A stretch of 48,057 bases of DNA from RGIG8709 sp045537065 (GTDB lineage: Bacteria; Bacillota; Clostridia; Monoglobales; Monoglobaceae). Shown piece by piece: positions 1 to 9,083 of this stretch. How positions within the stretch are numbered: the first letter of the stretch is position 1; each line of letters begins with the position of its first letter. Location of the stretch: contig JAZSOT010000088.1 in the NCBI GenBank assembly GCA_045537065.1, forward strand, positions 1 to 48,057. The letters run 5' to 3'. Below the pieces are notes generated by a model. That model did not search any database and was not told the origin of the DNA. It saw only the letters and a program-made list of their open reading frames with translations. A program made the translations under genes and the position numbers.

Positions 1-1200
1 GGTGCAATGGAAATAGTTAAAAACTATAATGTTGACGGAATACAGATTGATGATTATTTTTATCCCGGTGAGGATTTCCCCGATAACTGGTCATTTTCCG
101 AATACGGAAAAGATTTTGATAACATAGACGACTGGAGAAGACATAATATAGATGACCTGATTATTAAAATGAATAAAAAAATTAAAGAGGCAAATCCTTT
201 TACTAAGTTTGGCGTCAGTCCTCAGGGAATATGGGCAAACAAGGAAAATCATAAAGACGGCAGTGATACAAACGGAAGAGAAGCTTATTTTTCATCCTAT
301 GCAGACACAAGAAAATGGGCCAGAGAAAATATGATTGACTACATTATTCCTCAAATATACTGGAATATAGGATATGCAGGTGCAGATTATAAAATCCTTA
401 CAGACTGGTGGGCAAATGTTTGCAAGGATACAGATACTCAATTATATATTGGTCAAGCAGCATACAAGGTATGCGAAACAACAGATACCGAAAGTATATG
501 GTTCGGTGAAAGCGGTATAAGTGAAATTGAAAAACAAATTAACCTTGCAAAATACAACGATAATATATCAGGCTACTGCCTTTACAGATTATCAAGCATT
601 GAATCCTCTGAATTTAAAAAAGCTGTAAAAGATGCAAACAACAAGGAAAGAGACATTTTTTCTGACCTTGATGATGCCCCGTGGGCTAAGGAAGATATAA
701 AAGCCCTATATAAAAAGGGAATAATAAGCGGTATGGGAGATGGAAGCTTTGGAGTCATGGAGAAATTAACAAGAGGTCAGTTTGCTGTTATGATTTCAAG
801 ACTCCTTAATAAGAACGCAGATTTTAAAGATAATTTTTCAGATGTTTCCCCTGAAAAATACTATTATAAGGACATAGGCATATTAAAAGAACTGAATTTA
901 ATACAAGGAATAAGCGAAACCGAATTTGCCCCTGAAAGCTTAATTACAAGGCAGGATATGGCAGTTTTAGTACATCGCATACTTGTTAAAGAAGAAATTA
1001 TTGATGAAAACATAAAGGGAACTTTAAATTTTGCAGATAAGGCTGAAATCAGGGACTATGCAAAAAATGCAGTTTTTGCATTGCAGAGCAAAAACATTAT
1101 AAATGGATATGAAGATAATACCTTTAAGCCATACGGGAATGCCACAAGAGCTGAAGCAGCTGTTATCTTAAACAGAATTTCACTTTTGATAAATCAATAA
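1..1200 (+). CDS. GHL10-family glycoside hydrolase-like protein with three SLH domains (5' truncated)
   Basis: The reading frame is open from base 1, so the start and probably a signal peptide lie upstream. The first ~210 visible residues carry hallmarks of the GHL10 (DUF187) TIM-barrel family: VDGIQIDDYFYP near the start, FGVSPQGIW around residue 70 and IPQIYWN around 115. Members act on extracellular polysaccharides; the substrate cannot be told here. The C-terminus holds three S-layer homology repeats, roughly residues 222-268, 279-330 and 344-397, which normally anchor proteins to pyruvylated secondary cell-wall polymers. The product is therefore most likely exported and held on the cell surface. 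A promoter for the next gene follows within 10 bases of the stop. The family call is from motifs; the enzymatic activity is inference. Confidence 0.85.
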   Translation, partial: GAMEIVKNYNVDGIQIDDYFYPGEDFPDNWSFSEYGKDFDNIDDWRRHNIDDLIIKMNKKIKEANPFTKFGVSPQGIWANKENHKDGSDTNGREAYFSSYADTRKWARENMIDYIIPQIYWNIGYAGADYKILTDWWANVCKDTDTQLYIGQAAYKVCETTDTESIWFGESGISEIEKQINLAKYNDNISGYCLYRLSSIESSEFKKAVKDANNKERDIFSDLDDAPWAKEDIKALYKKGIISGMGDGSFGVMEKLTRGQFAVMISRLLNKNADFKDNFSDVSPEKYYYKDIGILKELNLIQGISETEFAPESLITRQDMAVLVHRILVKEEIIDENIKGTLNFADKAEIRDYAKNAVFALQSKNIINGYEDNTFKPYGNATRAEAAVILNRISLLINQ

Positions 1201-1207
1201 AATTATC

Positions 1208-1235
1208 TTGAAAATTCTAAAAAATAATGTATAAT
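1208..1235 (+). promoter_or_regulatory. sigma-A promoter of the phosphoribosyltransferase gene
   Basis: TTGAAA at 1208-1213 and TATAAT at 1230-1235 with a 16-base spacer. It lies just after the hydrolase stop codon. The -10 box covers the possible upstream ATG at 1227, which makes that ATG an unlikely start. Confidence 0.7.
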
Positions 1236-1268
1236 ATACTTATGAGTAATTTAAAAGGTGGTCTTATT

Positions 1269-1826
1269 ATGGAAAAAAGCTATACAATGAAAATTGCAGG
1301 AGTTGAAAGAAGTCTCCCTCTTTGCAGAATAAATGACGACTTATACATAGCCGCATTTATTATGTTTGGAGATGTTGAAATCACCAAGGCTTGTGCAACT
1401 GAACTTTTGAAGAAGGCCCCTGAGCACGATATTATGGTTACTGCCGAGTGTAAGGGTATTCCTCTTTTATATGAAATGGCACGTCAGGAAGGCACTGACA
1501 ATTATATTGTCGCAAGAAAAGCACCTAAGCTTTATATGAAAGATATTCTGGAAACAGATGTTGATTCAATTACAACTGAACATAAACAGAAATTATGTAT
1601 TGGAAGAGATGAAACAGAAGCCCTCAAAGGCAAAAGAGTTTTAATTGTTGATGATGTTATCAGCACAGGCGAATCCCTTGCAGCTCTTGAAAATCTTATA
1701 AATAAAGCAGGTGGAAACATTGTTGGAAAAGTTACTGTTTTAGCTGAGGGTGATGCTCAAAAAAGAGATGATATTATTTTTCTTGAACCGCTTCCTGTTT
1801 TTGACAGAAATGGTAATCCACTTTAA
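1269..1826 (+). CDS. adenine phosphoribosyltransferase-like protein
   Basis: A 185-residue type I phosphoribosyltransferase. The PRPP-binding signature RVLIVDDVISTGESL lies near residue 125, and an earlier stretch (VTAECKGIPLLYEMA) fits the nucleobase PRTase fold. Such enzymes join a purine base to PRPP to make the nucleotide in salvage. Similarity to adenine PRTases is the best guess, but the base specificity is not readable by eye and xanthine is possible. The start is ATG 1269, preceded by AAAGGTGG at a good distance; a longer frame from 1227 begins inside the promoter and is rejected. The gene is monocistronic, with its own promoter and a terminator at 1838. Confidence 0.8.
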   Translation: MEKSYTMKIAGVERSLPLCRINDDLYIAAFIMFGDVEITKACATELLKKAPEHDIMVTAECKGIPLLYEMARQEGTDNYIVARKAPKLYMKDILETDVDSITTEHKQKLCIGRDETEALKGKRVLIVDDVISTGESLAALENLINKAGGNIVGKVTVLAEGDAQKRDDIIFLEPLPVFDRNGNPL

Positions 1827-1837
1827 TTTCAAAAATA

Positions 1838-1876
1838 AAAATGCCTTGCGAAATTCCGCAAGGCATTTTTTATATT
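1838..1876. terminator. bidirectional terminator between the PRTase gene and pckG
   Basis: The stem ATGCCTTGCG / CGCAAGGCAT with loop AAATTC is flanked by A-rich and T-rich tracts, so it can work for both convergent genes. Confidence 0.9.
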
Positions 1877-1881
1877 TAAAA

Positions 1882-3651
1882 TTAACCTAGTCTCTTTTCA
1901 AGTTCGTCCATGCTGTCTTTGATTTCCTGTGGAAGTTTATCTCCAAACTGAGCAAAGAACTCTCTCTGGTTTGCAACTTCTTCTTTCCAAACCTCTTTAT
2001 CAATTGAAAGAAGTTCTGTTAATGTTGCATCATCAATATCAAGACCCTCAAGGTCAAGGTCTTCTTTCTTTGGAACAAAACCGATTTCAGTTTCAACTGC
2101 ATCAACTTCGCCTGCACAACGAGATAAAATCCAGTTAAGAACTCTCATATTGTCACCAAATCCAGGCCACATAAAGTTGCCTTCGTCATCAAGTCTGAAC
2201 CAGTTAACATTGAATATCTGCGGTGGGTTAGAAATCTTTTTACCCATATCATACCAATGTTGGAAATAATCTGCCATATTGTAACCAACAAACGGACGCA
2301 TAGCCATTGGGTCACGTCTAACTACACCAACAGCACCTGCTGCTGCTGCAGTTGTTTCTGATGCCATTGTTGCACCAACGAATACACCATGATTCCAGTC
2401 ACGAGCCTGATATACAAGAGGAGCTGTTTTTGCTCTTCTTCCTCCGAATACAATAGCTGAAATTGGAACACCTGCTGGATTTTCAAATTCAGGAGAAATG
2501 CAAGGACAGTTAATAGCAGGAGCTGTGAATCTTGAGTTTGGATTAGCAAGCTTTTTACCTTCTGCTGTAAATTCCTTACCATTACATTGAATACCTGTCC
2601 ACTCTGTTGCATTTTCAGGAGGATTCTTATCAAGACCTTCCCACCAAACAGTCATATCATCATTATTGATAGCAACATTTGTGAAAATTGTATTTTTCTT
2701 TGTTGACTCAAGTGCATTAAAGTTTGTTTTAACGCTTGTTCCCGGAGCAACGCCGAAGAAACCGGCTTCCGGATTAACAGCGTATAATCTTCCGTCTTCC
2801 CCAACTCTAATCCATGCAATATCGTCACCAACTGCCCAAACTTTGTAGCCCTGAGCTTTAAGTCCTTCCGGCGGAATAAGCATTGCAAGGTTTGTCTTTC
2901 CACAAGCAGATGGGAAAGCAGCACAGATATATTTTACTTCACCCTTTGGATTTTCAAGACCAAGAATAAGCATATGTTCAGCCATCCAACCCTCTTTCAT
3001 GCCAAGATATGAAGCAATTCTTAGTGCGAAACATTTCTTACCCAAAAGAACGTTTCCGCCATAACCTGAGTTAACAGACATAATTGTGTTATACTGTGGG
3101 AAATGAACAATATATCTCTCTTCAGGGTCAATATCCTTTTTAGCATGGAGACATTTAATGAAATCTCCGTCTTCGCCAAGAGCTTCAATAACGGCTGTAC
3201 CAACTCTTGTCATTATAATCATATTTAAAACAACATAGATACTGTCTGTAAGCTCAATACCGATTTTTGAGAAAGGTGAACCAACAGGACCCATAGAATA
3301 TGGGATAACATACATTGTTCTGCCAGCCATACTTCCATCATATAAAGTATTAAGCTTTGCATACATTTCCTTTGGGTCAACCCAGTTATTGATAGGACCT
3401 GCTTCTTCCTTTGTTGGAGTACATATAAATGTTCTGTCTTCAACACGGGCAACGTCGTTCACAGCAGTTCTGTGATAATAACAACCCGGAAGTTTCTCCT
3501 GATTAAGCTTAATTAATTCGCCTGTTGAAACTGCTTCTGCTCTTAAAGCCTCAATCTGCTCTTCACTTCCATCAATCCAAACAACATTGTCGGGTTTGCA
3601 GAGAGCTTTCATTTCTTCAAGCCATGTAAGCACTTTTTTGTTATTTGTCAT
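1882..3651 (-). CDS. pckG: phosphoenolpyruvate carboxykinase (GTP)
   Basis: 589 residues, the usual size of GTP-dependent PEPCK. The kinase P-loop appears as FPSACGKTNLAM near residue 250, and the metal/nucleotide segment GDDIAWIRVGEDG and NPEAGFFGVAPGTS follow, all typical of the GTP family rather than the ATP family. The enzyme interconverts oxaloacetate plus GTP with PEP, CO2 and GDP. In a fermenting anaerobe it may run toward oxaloacetate; that direction is inference. The ATG has a strong GGAGG Shine-Dalgarno at about 3661-3665. It lies 63 bases downstream of tagO and ends at a shared terminator, so it could be the last gene of the long upstream operon or have its own promoter. Confidence 0.97.
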   Translation of the reverse strand: MTNNKKVLTWLEEMKALCKPDNVVWIDGSEEQIEALRAEAVSTGELIKLNQEKLPGCYYHRTAVNDVARVEDRTFICTPTKEEAGPINNWVDPKEMYAKLNTLYDGSMAGRTMYVIPYSMGPVGSPFSKIGIELTDSIYVVLNMIIMTRVGTAVIEALGEDGDFIKCLHAKKDIDPEERYIVHFPQYNTIMSVNSGYGGNVLLGKKCFALRIASYLGMKEGWMAEHMLILGLENPKGEVKYICAAFPSACGKTNLAMLIPPEGLKAQGYKVWAVGDDIAWIRVGEDGRLYAVNPEAGFFGVAPGTSVKTNFNALESTKKNTIFTNVAINNDDMTVWWEGLDKNPPENATEWTGIQCNGKEFTAEGKKLANPNSRFTAPAINCPCISPEFENPAGVPISAIVFGGRRAKTAPLVYQARDWNHGVFVGATMASETTAAAAGAVGVVRRDPMAMRPFVGYNMADYFQHWYDMGKKISNPPQIFNVNWFRLDDEGNFMWPGFGDNMRVLNWILSRCAGEVDAVETEIGFVPKKEDLDLEGLDIDDATLTELLSIDKEVWKEEVANQREFFAQFGDKLPQEIKDSMDELEKRLG

Positions 3652-3714
3652 ACAAAATAACCTCCTGTTTTTTTTATAAATTAATTAATTAAATTCAAAA
3701 TTTTATCTGTTGTA

Positions 3715-4767
3715 TTATTTATCCTTGTTGGAATCAACAACTATCGAACTTACAAGAATTATACCAAGCACTGCAAAAATTAATATAAATGCTCTTGTTA
3801 TATTCTTAAGAGACATTACAACTGCAGTCAGGCACAATATACTTGTCAGGGTATATAAAATCGTAACAGTCTGTCTTTGAGAAAATCCCATATCTAAAAG
3901 TTTATGATGAAGATGTCCTCTGTCGGGAGACATTATAGAACGACCTGTGAATAATCTTCTCAGTATTGCGAACAAAGTATCAAAAATGGGAAGTCCCAAA
4001 ATTAAGACCGGTACGGCAAATGATATAACTGCGTGAAACTTTAGAAGTCCCTGAACCGAAATACAGGCAAGAACAAACCCTAAAAAGGTTGAGCCTGTGT
4101 CACCCATAAATATTTTTGCAGGATTGAAATTATATGGCAAAAATCCAAATCCTGCCCCTGCAAGTGCAGCGGTCATAATTGCAACATTAAGGTTTTGGGA
4201 AAATATTGTGAGAACTAAGAATGTAACTGATGCAATAGATGATATACCAACTGCAAGTCCATCAAGTCCATCAATAAGATTTACAGCATTTGTCACACCG
4301 ATAATCCAGATAACAGTAACAGGAACAGCAAACCATTTAAGATTTATATAAGTGGGACCAAACCACTCGGAAAAAGGATTTTCAATATATCCTATTTTTA
4401 TTCCAAACCAAACCGCAATAAGTGCTGCAATTATCTGAAACAAAAGCTTTACCTTTGCAGGCAGGTCTTTTATATCATCAATAACTCCAACTGTTACCAT
4501 AATCAGGGCACCGATTAAAATTCCCATAGTTGTTTTATCAATAACCGCAAAGCACAGAACACTTATAACAAAACCATAAAAAATCGCAAGTCCGCCTATT
4601 AAAGGAATAGGCTTTTTATGAACTCTTCTTTCGTCCTTTGGCACATCAAGAGCATTAATTTTGTTTGCAATACCTATAACAACAGGTGTTGCAGAAAACG
4701 AAAACAAAAAGGCAACAATCAATGCAAAAAACACAAAAATATTATTACTGTATATCATTTTTATCAT
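3715..4767 (-). CDS. tagO: WecA/TagO-type undecaprenyl-phosphate sugar-1-phosphate transferase
   Basis: A 350-residue polytopic membrane protein of the MraY/WecA family. Family motifs are in order: VHKKPIPLIGG near the N-terminus, DDIKDLPAKVKL around residue 92, NAVNLIDGLDGLAVG around 160, GDTGSTFLGF around 220 and the HHKLL histidines near 287 in the cytoplasmic loop. The enzyme transfers a (usually GlcNAc) sugar-1-phosphate from UDP-sugar to undecaprenyl phosphate, the first step of wall teichoic acid or other wall-polymer synthesis. VHKKPIPLIGG and the HHKLL loop place it with WecA/TagO rather than MraY. It lies 14 bases downstream of trpS in the same direction. The exact polymer is not known. 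Confidence 0.88.
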   Translation of the reverse strand: MIKMIYSNNIFVFFALIVAFLFSFSATPVVIGIANKINALDVPKDERRVHKKPIPLIGGLAIFYGFVISVLCFAVIDKTTMGILIGALIMVTVGVIDDIKDLPAKVKLLFQIIAALIAVWFGIKIGYIENPFSEWFGPTYINLKWFAVPVTVIWIIGVTNAVNLIDGLDGLAVGISSIASVTFLVLTIFSQNLNVAIMTAALAGAGFGFLPYNFNPAKIFMGDTGSTFLGFVLACISVQGLLKFHAVISFAVPVLILGLPIFDTLFAILRRLFTGRSIMSPDRGHLHHKLLDMGFSQRQTVTILYTLTSILCLTAVVMSLKNITRAFILIFAVLGIILVSSIVVDSNKDK

Positions 4768-4781
4768 CCTTTGTAATGTTT

Positions 4782-5807
4782 TTATTTATAGGGGATAAAA
4801 CCTACCTTTTTATAGACTTTTCTCACAGTTTTTTCAGCAACATAACCCGCTCTTTCAGCTCCTGTTCTGTAAACACTTTCAAGATAATCTTTGTTTTTCA
4901 TAATATCATAATACTTTGCCTGAATAGGTTCAAGCTCTGCAGCAACCGCTTCTGCCACTTTATTTTTAAAATCACCGTAGCCTTTGCCGTCAAATTCTTT
5001 TTCTATTGTCTCAAAGCTTTTTCCCGTTACGCTGCCATAAATACTCATAAGGTTTTCAATACCTTCTTTGCCCTCTCCACGTCTTACAACGGCATCCGAA
5101 TCCGTTACAGCTCTTTTGATTTTCTTTACAATTTTATCAATAGGGTCTAAGAGCAAAATATATGCATTTTCATTGGGGTCAGATTTCGACATTTTCTGTT
5201 TCGGGTCCTGAAGACTCATAATTCTTGCACCCGTCTTTGGAATATATGGTTCCGGAACTTTAAATGTGTCTGAATAATTTGAATTAAATCTTACTGCCAG
5301 GTCTCTTGTAAGCTCCAAATGTTGCTTCTGGTCATGACCCACAGGAACTAGGTCAGCCTGATAAAGTAATATATCTGCTGCCATAAGTGACGGATATGTG
5401 AAAAGTCCTGCATTTATATTATTCTCATGCTTTCTTGATTTATCCTTAAACTGGGTCATACGGGAAAGCTCTCCCATATATGTAAAACAGTCAAGCACCC
5501 ATCCAAGCTGAGTGTGCTGAGGTACATGAGACTGGAAAAATATAGGCTCTTTTTCCGCATCAAGTCCAGAGGCAATAAACAGTGCCAGCAAATCAAGGGA
5601 ATTTTTCCTTAAATCCTTTGGCTCCTGTCTCACAGTTATTGAATGAAGGTCTGCTATCATATAAAAGCTTTCATACAAATCTTCTTTCTGCAATTCAACC
5701 CAATTTCTTAGTGCTCCGATATAATTTCCAAGTGTTAGTGCACCTGACGGCTGAATACCGCTTAGTATTCTTTTCTTAGGAGTTACATTTTCTATAGCTT
5801 CTGCCAT
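4782..5807 (-). CDS. trpS: tryptophanyl-tRNA synthetase
   Basis: 341 residues, the normal length for bacterial TrpRS. The class I HIGH-like motif lies in SGIQPSGALTLGNYIGAL near residues 17-34, and KMSKSDPNEN is the KMSKS signature near residue 207. The enzyme charges tRNA-Trp with tryptophan using ATP in the cytoplasm. The gap to the upstream aminotransferase gene is 29 bases and I see no T-box or terminator there, so it appears to be co-transcribed rather than controlled by a Trp T-box. It starts at ATG 5807 with AAGGAC-type Shine-Dalgarno sequence just upstream. Confidence 0.97.
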   Translation of the reverse strand: MAEAIENVTPKKRILSGIQPSGALTLGNYIGALRNWVELQKEDLYESFYMIADLHSITVRQEPKDLRKNSLDLLALFIASGLDAEKEPIFFQSHVPQHTQLGWVLDCFTYMGELSRMTQFKDKSRKHENNINAGLFTYPSLMAADILLYQADLVPVGHDQKQHLELTRDLAVRFNSNYSDTFKVPEPYIPKTGARIMSLQDPKQKMSKSDPNENAYILLLDPIDKIVKKIKRAVTDSDAVVRRGEGKEGIENLMSIYGSVTGKSFETIEKEFDGKGYGDFKNKVAEAVAAELEPIQAKYYDIMKNKDYLESVYRTGAERAGYVAEKTVRKVYKKVGFIPYK

Positions 5808-5836
5808 AACAATCTCGTCCTTTTCTTTTTATTTTA

Positions 5837-7030
5837 TTAGACCATAATTTCGTGAAGAACTTCTCCAAGAATTTTAATACCCTTTTCGATATTTTCTTCT
5901 GATGCGTTTGAATAGTTTAATCTGAATGTGCTGTATTTTGCCTTGTCATCTATCATAGTTGCTTTTCCCGGTACAAATGCTACCCCTTTTTCAAGTGCAG
6001 CTTTTAAAACCTCTGCACTGTCATATTTCTCAGGCATTGTACAGAAAAGGAATAATCCTCCCTCAGGAGAAGTATGAGTTACACAGGATGGAAAATATTT
6101 ATCCATACACTCTATCATAAGCTTGCATCTTCTGCCATAAACCTCTCTAAGTTTATTTATATGCTCTTCAATAGAATATCTGCTTAAAAATTCATAAGCC
6201 ACCATCTGTGACAAAACATTTGTGTGAACATCAGAAACCTGCTTACAAATTATCATTCTCTCCATTAATTCAGCATTAGCACAAGTAAATCCAAGTCTTA
6301 AGCCCGGTGATAAAATCTTTGAGAATGAGCCGAAGTATATAACTCTGCCCTCTTTGTCAAGAGATTTCATTGTGGGAACGTCTTCCCCTGAAAATCTTAA
6401 ATCACCATATGGATTATCCTCAAAAATAAGAAAATCATATTTTGATGCAAGCTCTAATATCTTTTTACGTTTTTCCAAGGAAGCTGTTATTCCCGATGGA
6501 TTCTGGAAAGTCGCAATTGTATATAAAATCTTTATATTTGAATGATTTTTAAGTAGCTCTTCCAATGCATCCGTGTCAATTCCATCTTCTTTCAGAGGAA
6601 CGCCTAAGATTTCTGCATTATATGAACGGAATGAATTTAGTCCCCCGATAAAGCTTGGAAGCTCACAAACAACTCCATCACCAGGATTAATTAAAGACTT
6701 TGATGCAAGGGCAATTCCCTGTTGTCCCCCACTTACAATAATACAGTTATCCCCATCTCTGTAGTTTCCCTCTTTTATAAGCTTTTCCTTTGTCCAGTTG
6801 CGGAGAGGTTCATAGCCCTCGGTTACTCCGTACTGAAGAGCAACTTCACCTTTTGTCTCAAGTATTTCCTTGGAAATTTCTGCAAGTTGATTTTTAGGGA
6901 AAAGCTCAGGGGCAGGAGCTCCGCCCGCAAATGAAATAATTCCCGGTTTTGCAAGAAGCTTAAAAATTTCTCTGATAGCTGATGCTTCAAGGTGTTTTAC
7001 TCTGTCTGCAAATTTATCTGATATATTCAT
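5837..7030 (-). CDS. PLP-dependent aminotransferase (class I/II, LysN/2-aminoadipate-type)
   Basis: 397 residues of fold-type I aminotransferase. SFAGGAPAPELFP near residue 33 and QYGVTEGYEPLR near 86 are typical of the 2-aminoadipate transaminase / MocR catalytic-domain group. NPSGITA around 178 is the cofactor-pocket asparagine, and SFSKILSPGLRLGF around 237 carries the Schiff-base lysine. It lacks the N-terminal winged helix of a MocR regulator, so it is an enzyme. Substrates in this group include aromatic and branched amino acids, aminoadipate and kynurenine; the sequence does not decide. It lies between gltX and trpS with gaps under 30 bases. Confidence 0.9.
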   Translation of the reverse strand: MNISDKFADRVKHLEASAIREIFKLLAKPGIISFAGGAPAPELFPKNQLAEISKEILETKGEVALQYGVTEGYEPLRNWTKEKLIKEGNYRDGDNCIIVSGGQQGIALASKSLINPGDGVVCELPSFIGGLNSFRSYNAEILGVPLKEDGIDTDALEELLKNHSNIKILYTIATFQNPSGITASLEKRKKILELASKYDFLIFEDNPYGDLRFSGEDVPTMKSLDKEGRVIYFGSFSKILSPGLRLGFTCANAELMERMIICKQVSDVHTNVLSQMVAYEFLSRYSIEEHINKLREVYGRRCKLMIECMDKYFPSCVTHTSPEGGLFLFCTMPEKYDSAEVLKAALEKGVAFVPGKATMIDDKAKYSTFRLNYSNASEENIEKGIKILGEVLHEIMV

Positions 7031-7057
7031 TATTATCCTTCTTTCTTAACTTTCAAC

Positions 7058-8518
7058 TTAAATAGCACTTTCAAGCTGGCTGATACCTTTTTTAATTCTG
7101 TTGATTGTTTCTTCCTTGCCAAGAATTTCAGCAATTTCAACAGCACCGCCCGGTGTAAACGCTTTTCCTGAAATTGCAACTCTAACAGGCCATAAAATTC
7201 TGCCGTTTTTAAGTTCAAGTCTTTCAACCAATGCAATAAGCTCATCATGGATACTTTTCTCTGTCCACTCTGCCATATTTTCAATAACAGGAAGAGCTTC
7301 CTTTAATGCTTCAAGTGAATTTTCAGGATTTGTTTTCATTTTTTTATGAGTGTAAAGCTCATTATCATATTCGGGAAGGTTATCAAAAAAGTCAACCTGC
7401 TCGGGAATATCAGAAAGCTTTTCACATCTTTGCTGAAGTAGCGCAGAAACCTTTTTAAGGTCTATTGCAGGGTTAGTGATTACACCGTCATAAAATGGCA
7501 TTGCCGCCTTGTGGAAATCCTCAAAAGACATTTCTCTTAAATATTCCCCGTTAAGCCATGCAAGTTTCTTTTCATCAAATATAGCAGGTGATTTGCTTAT
7601 TCCGTCAACATCAAATATTTCCATAAGCTCATCAATTGTATATTTTTCTCTGTCGCTCTTTGGTGCCCAACCTAAAAGAACAATATAATTTACGATTGCT
7701 TCTTTTAAATATCCCTTTTTTATAAAATCTTCATAAGATGCATCCCCATCTCTTTTTGAAAGCTTTTTAGTTGCATCTTTCATAACAGGAGATACATGGA
7801 TATATTTTGGGATTTCCCAACCAAACGCTTCATAAAGAAGATTATATTTCGGTGTTGATGACAAATATTCAGAGCCTCTTATAACATGAGTTATGTTCAT
7901 TAAATGGTCGTCAACAACATTTGCAAAATTATATGTTGGAAGTCCGTCTGCTTTTAAAAGAACATTATCATCTAAAATAGCATTATCAACAGAAATTTCA
8001 CCAAAAACCTCATCCTTAAATGTTGTTTTTCCGTGTGTCGGAACTTTCTGGCGGATTACATAAGGAACTCCTGCCTTGATTTTTTCTTCAATTTCTTCCT
8101 TGGAAAGCTTACTGCAATGTCCGTCATATTTTGTTGGAACTTTAGCCGCAGTTTGTCTTACTCTCAGTGCTTCAAGTCTTTCTTTATCACAGAAGCAATA
8201 ATATGCATGTCCAAGCTCAACCAGCTTTTCTGCATATTCTTTATAAAGACCTCTTCTTTCACTCTGGATATACGGACCATAATCTCCGCCAACATCCGGA
8301 CCTTCATCATGAATAAGACCTGTATCTTTCATTGTGCGGTAAATAACCTCAACTGCACCGTCAACATATCTTTCCTGGTCAGTATCCTCTATTCTCAATA
8401 TAAATTTTCCGCCCTTTGATTTTGCAAGCAAATATGCATAAAGAGCTGTTCTTAAGTTTCCTATATGCATATAACCTGTTGGACTTGGGGCAAATCTTGT
8501 TCTTATTTCATTACTCAT
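7058..8518 (-). CDS. gltX: glutamyl-tRNA synthetase
   Basis: 486 residues. The HIGH motif is in FAPSPTGYMHIGNLRTAL at the N-terminus, and KLSKRDGD around residue 250 is the KMSKS equivalent. It attaches glutamate to tRNA-Glu; in many clostridia the non-discriminating form also charges tRNA-Gln for GatCAB, which cannot be judged here. The ATG at 8518 is chosen because GAGGAG lies just upstream. An upstream frame extension to 8626 runs back into hpt, contains no conserved sequence and is rejected. It follows hpt after 34 bases. Confidence 0.97.
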   Translation of the reverse strand: MSNEIRTRFAPSPTGYMHIGNLRTALYAYLLAKSKGGKFILRIEDTDQERYVDGAVEVIYRTMKDTGLIHDEGPDVGGDYGPYIQSERRGLYKEYAEKLVELGHAYYCFCDKERLEALRVRQTAAKVPTKYDGHCSKLSKEEIEEKIKAGVPYVIRQKVPTHGKTTFKDEVFGEISVDNAILDDNVLLKADGLPTYNFANVVDDHLMNITHVIRGSEYLSSTPKYNLLYEAFGWEIPKYIHVSPVMKDATKKLSKRDGDASYEDFIKKGYLKEAIVNYIVLLGWAPKSDREKYTIDELMEIFDVDGISKSPAIFDEKKLAWLNGEYLREMSFEDFHKAAMPFYDGVITNPAIDLKKVSALLQQRCEKLSDIPEQVDFFDNLPEYDNELYTHKKMKTNPENSLEALKEALPVIENMAEWTEKSIHDELIALVERLELKNGRILWPVRVAISGKAFTPGGAVEIAEILGKEETINRIKKGISQLESAI

Positions 8519-8552
8519 TTTTATATCTCCTCTTCTATTGTTATCGTATGTA

Positions 8553-9083
8553 TTATTCAAAAAATTCCACCACACCGATATATGGCAGGCTTCTGTATTT
8601 CTCATCATAATCAAGTCCGTAGCCAACTACAAACTCATCGGGAATTTCAAAACCAAGATATTCAATATCTACATCAACTTCTCTTCTTGAGGGCTTTGAA
8701 AGGCAGGAACACAGTTTAAGTGTTTTTGCACCCCTTGCTTTAAGCATTTTTCTAACTTCGCACATTGTGTAACCGCTGTCAATTATATCTTCGATTATCA
8801 AAACGTTTTTATCTGTTAAGTCTCTGTCAATATCAAGCTTAACGGCAACTGTTCCCGAGGTTTTTGTTCCTCCTCCGTAGCTTGACACTTTCATAAAATG
8901 AACCTCTGCGGGCATTTTAAGTCTTCTGACTATATCAGCCATAAACATAAAAGCTCCCTTTAATATGCATATAACAATTAAAGGCTCATCCCCAAAATCA
9001 CGGTTTATTTCATCACAAAGCTCACATACTCTCTTATTTATTTTTTCTTCATCAATCATTATTCTTATTTTTTCTGTACTCAA
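8553..9083 (-). CDS. hpt: hypoxanthine phosphoribosyltransferase
   Basis: 176 residues. The PRPP signature is NVLIIEDIIDSGYTM around residue 93, and GYGLDYDEKYRSLPYIG near the C-terminus is the purine-binding/dimer motif of HPRT. It salvages hypoxanthine and guanine to IMP and GMP. The most credible start is TTG at 9083, because AAGGAAGG sits 9 bases upstream, whereas the ATG at 9059 has only a weak A-rich leader. With the TTG start the gene overlaps the 3' end of tilS by about 32 bases, suggesting translational coupling. tilS-hpt is a conserved Firmicutes pair. Confidence 0.95.
   Translation of the reverse strand: MSTEKIRIMIDEEKINKRVCELCDEINRDFGDEPLIVICILKGAFMFMADIVRRLKMPAEVHFMKVSSYGGGTKTSGTVAVKLDIDRDLTDKNVLIIEDIIDSGYTMCEVRKMLKARGAKTLKLCSCLSKPSRREVDVDIEYLGFEIPDEFVVGYGLDYDEKYRSLPYIGVVEFFE

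Noticed and set aside
2322..2924. Minus-strand open frames within pckG (Leu/Gln-rich products)
   Set aside because: They are out-of-frame shadows of a strongly conserved gene on the same strand, with low-complexity composition and no Shine-Dalgarno.
4686..5150. 154-codon plus-strand frame opposite the tagO/trpS junction
   Set aside because: Antisense to two conserved genes; the product is Phe/Ser/Ile-rich without a family pattern.
8519..8626. N-terminal extension of gltX
   Set aside because: It lies within hpt, and the ATG at 8518 has a good Shine-Dalgarno and matches the usual GluRS N-terminus.
8033..8719. Plus-strand frames opposite gltX and hpt
   Set aside because: Antisense shadows produced by AT-rich codon use; no initiation signal and no motif.
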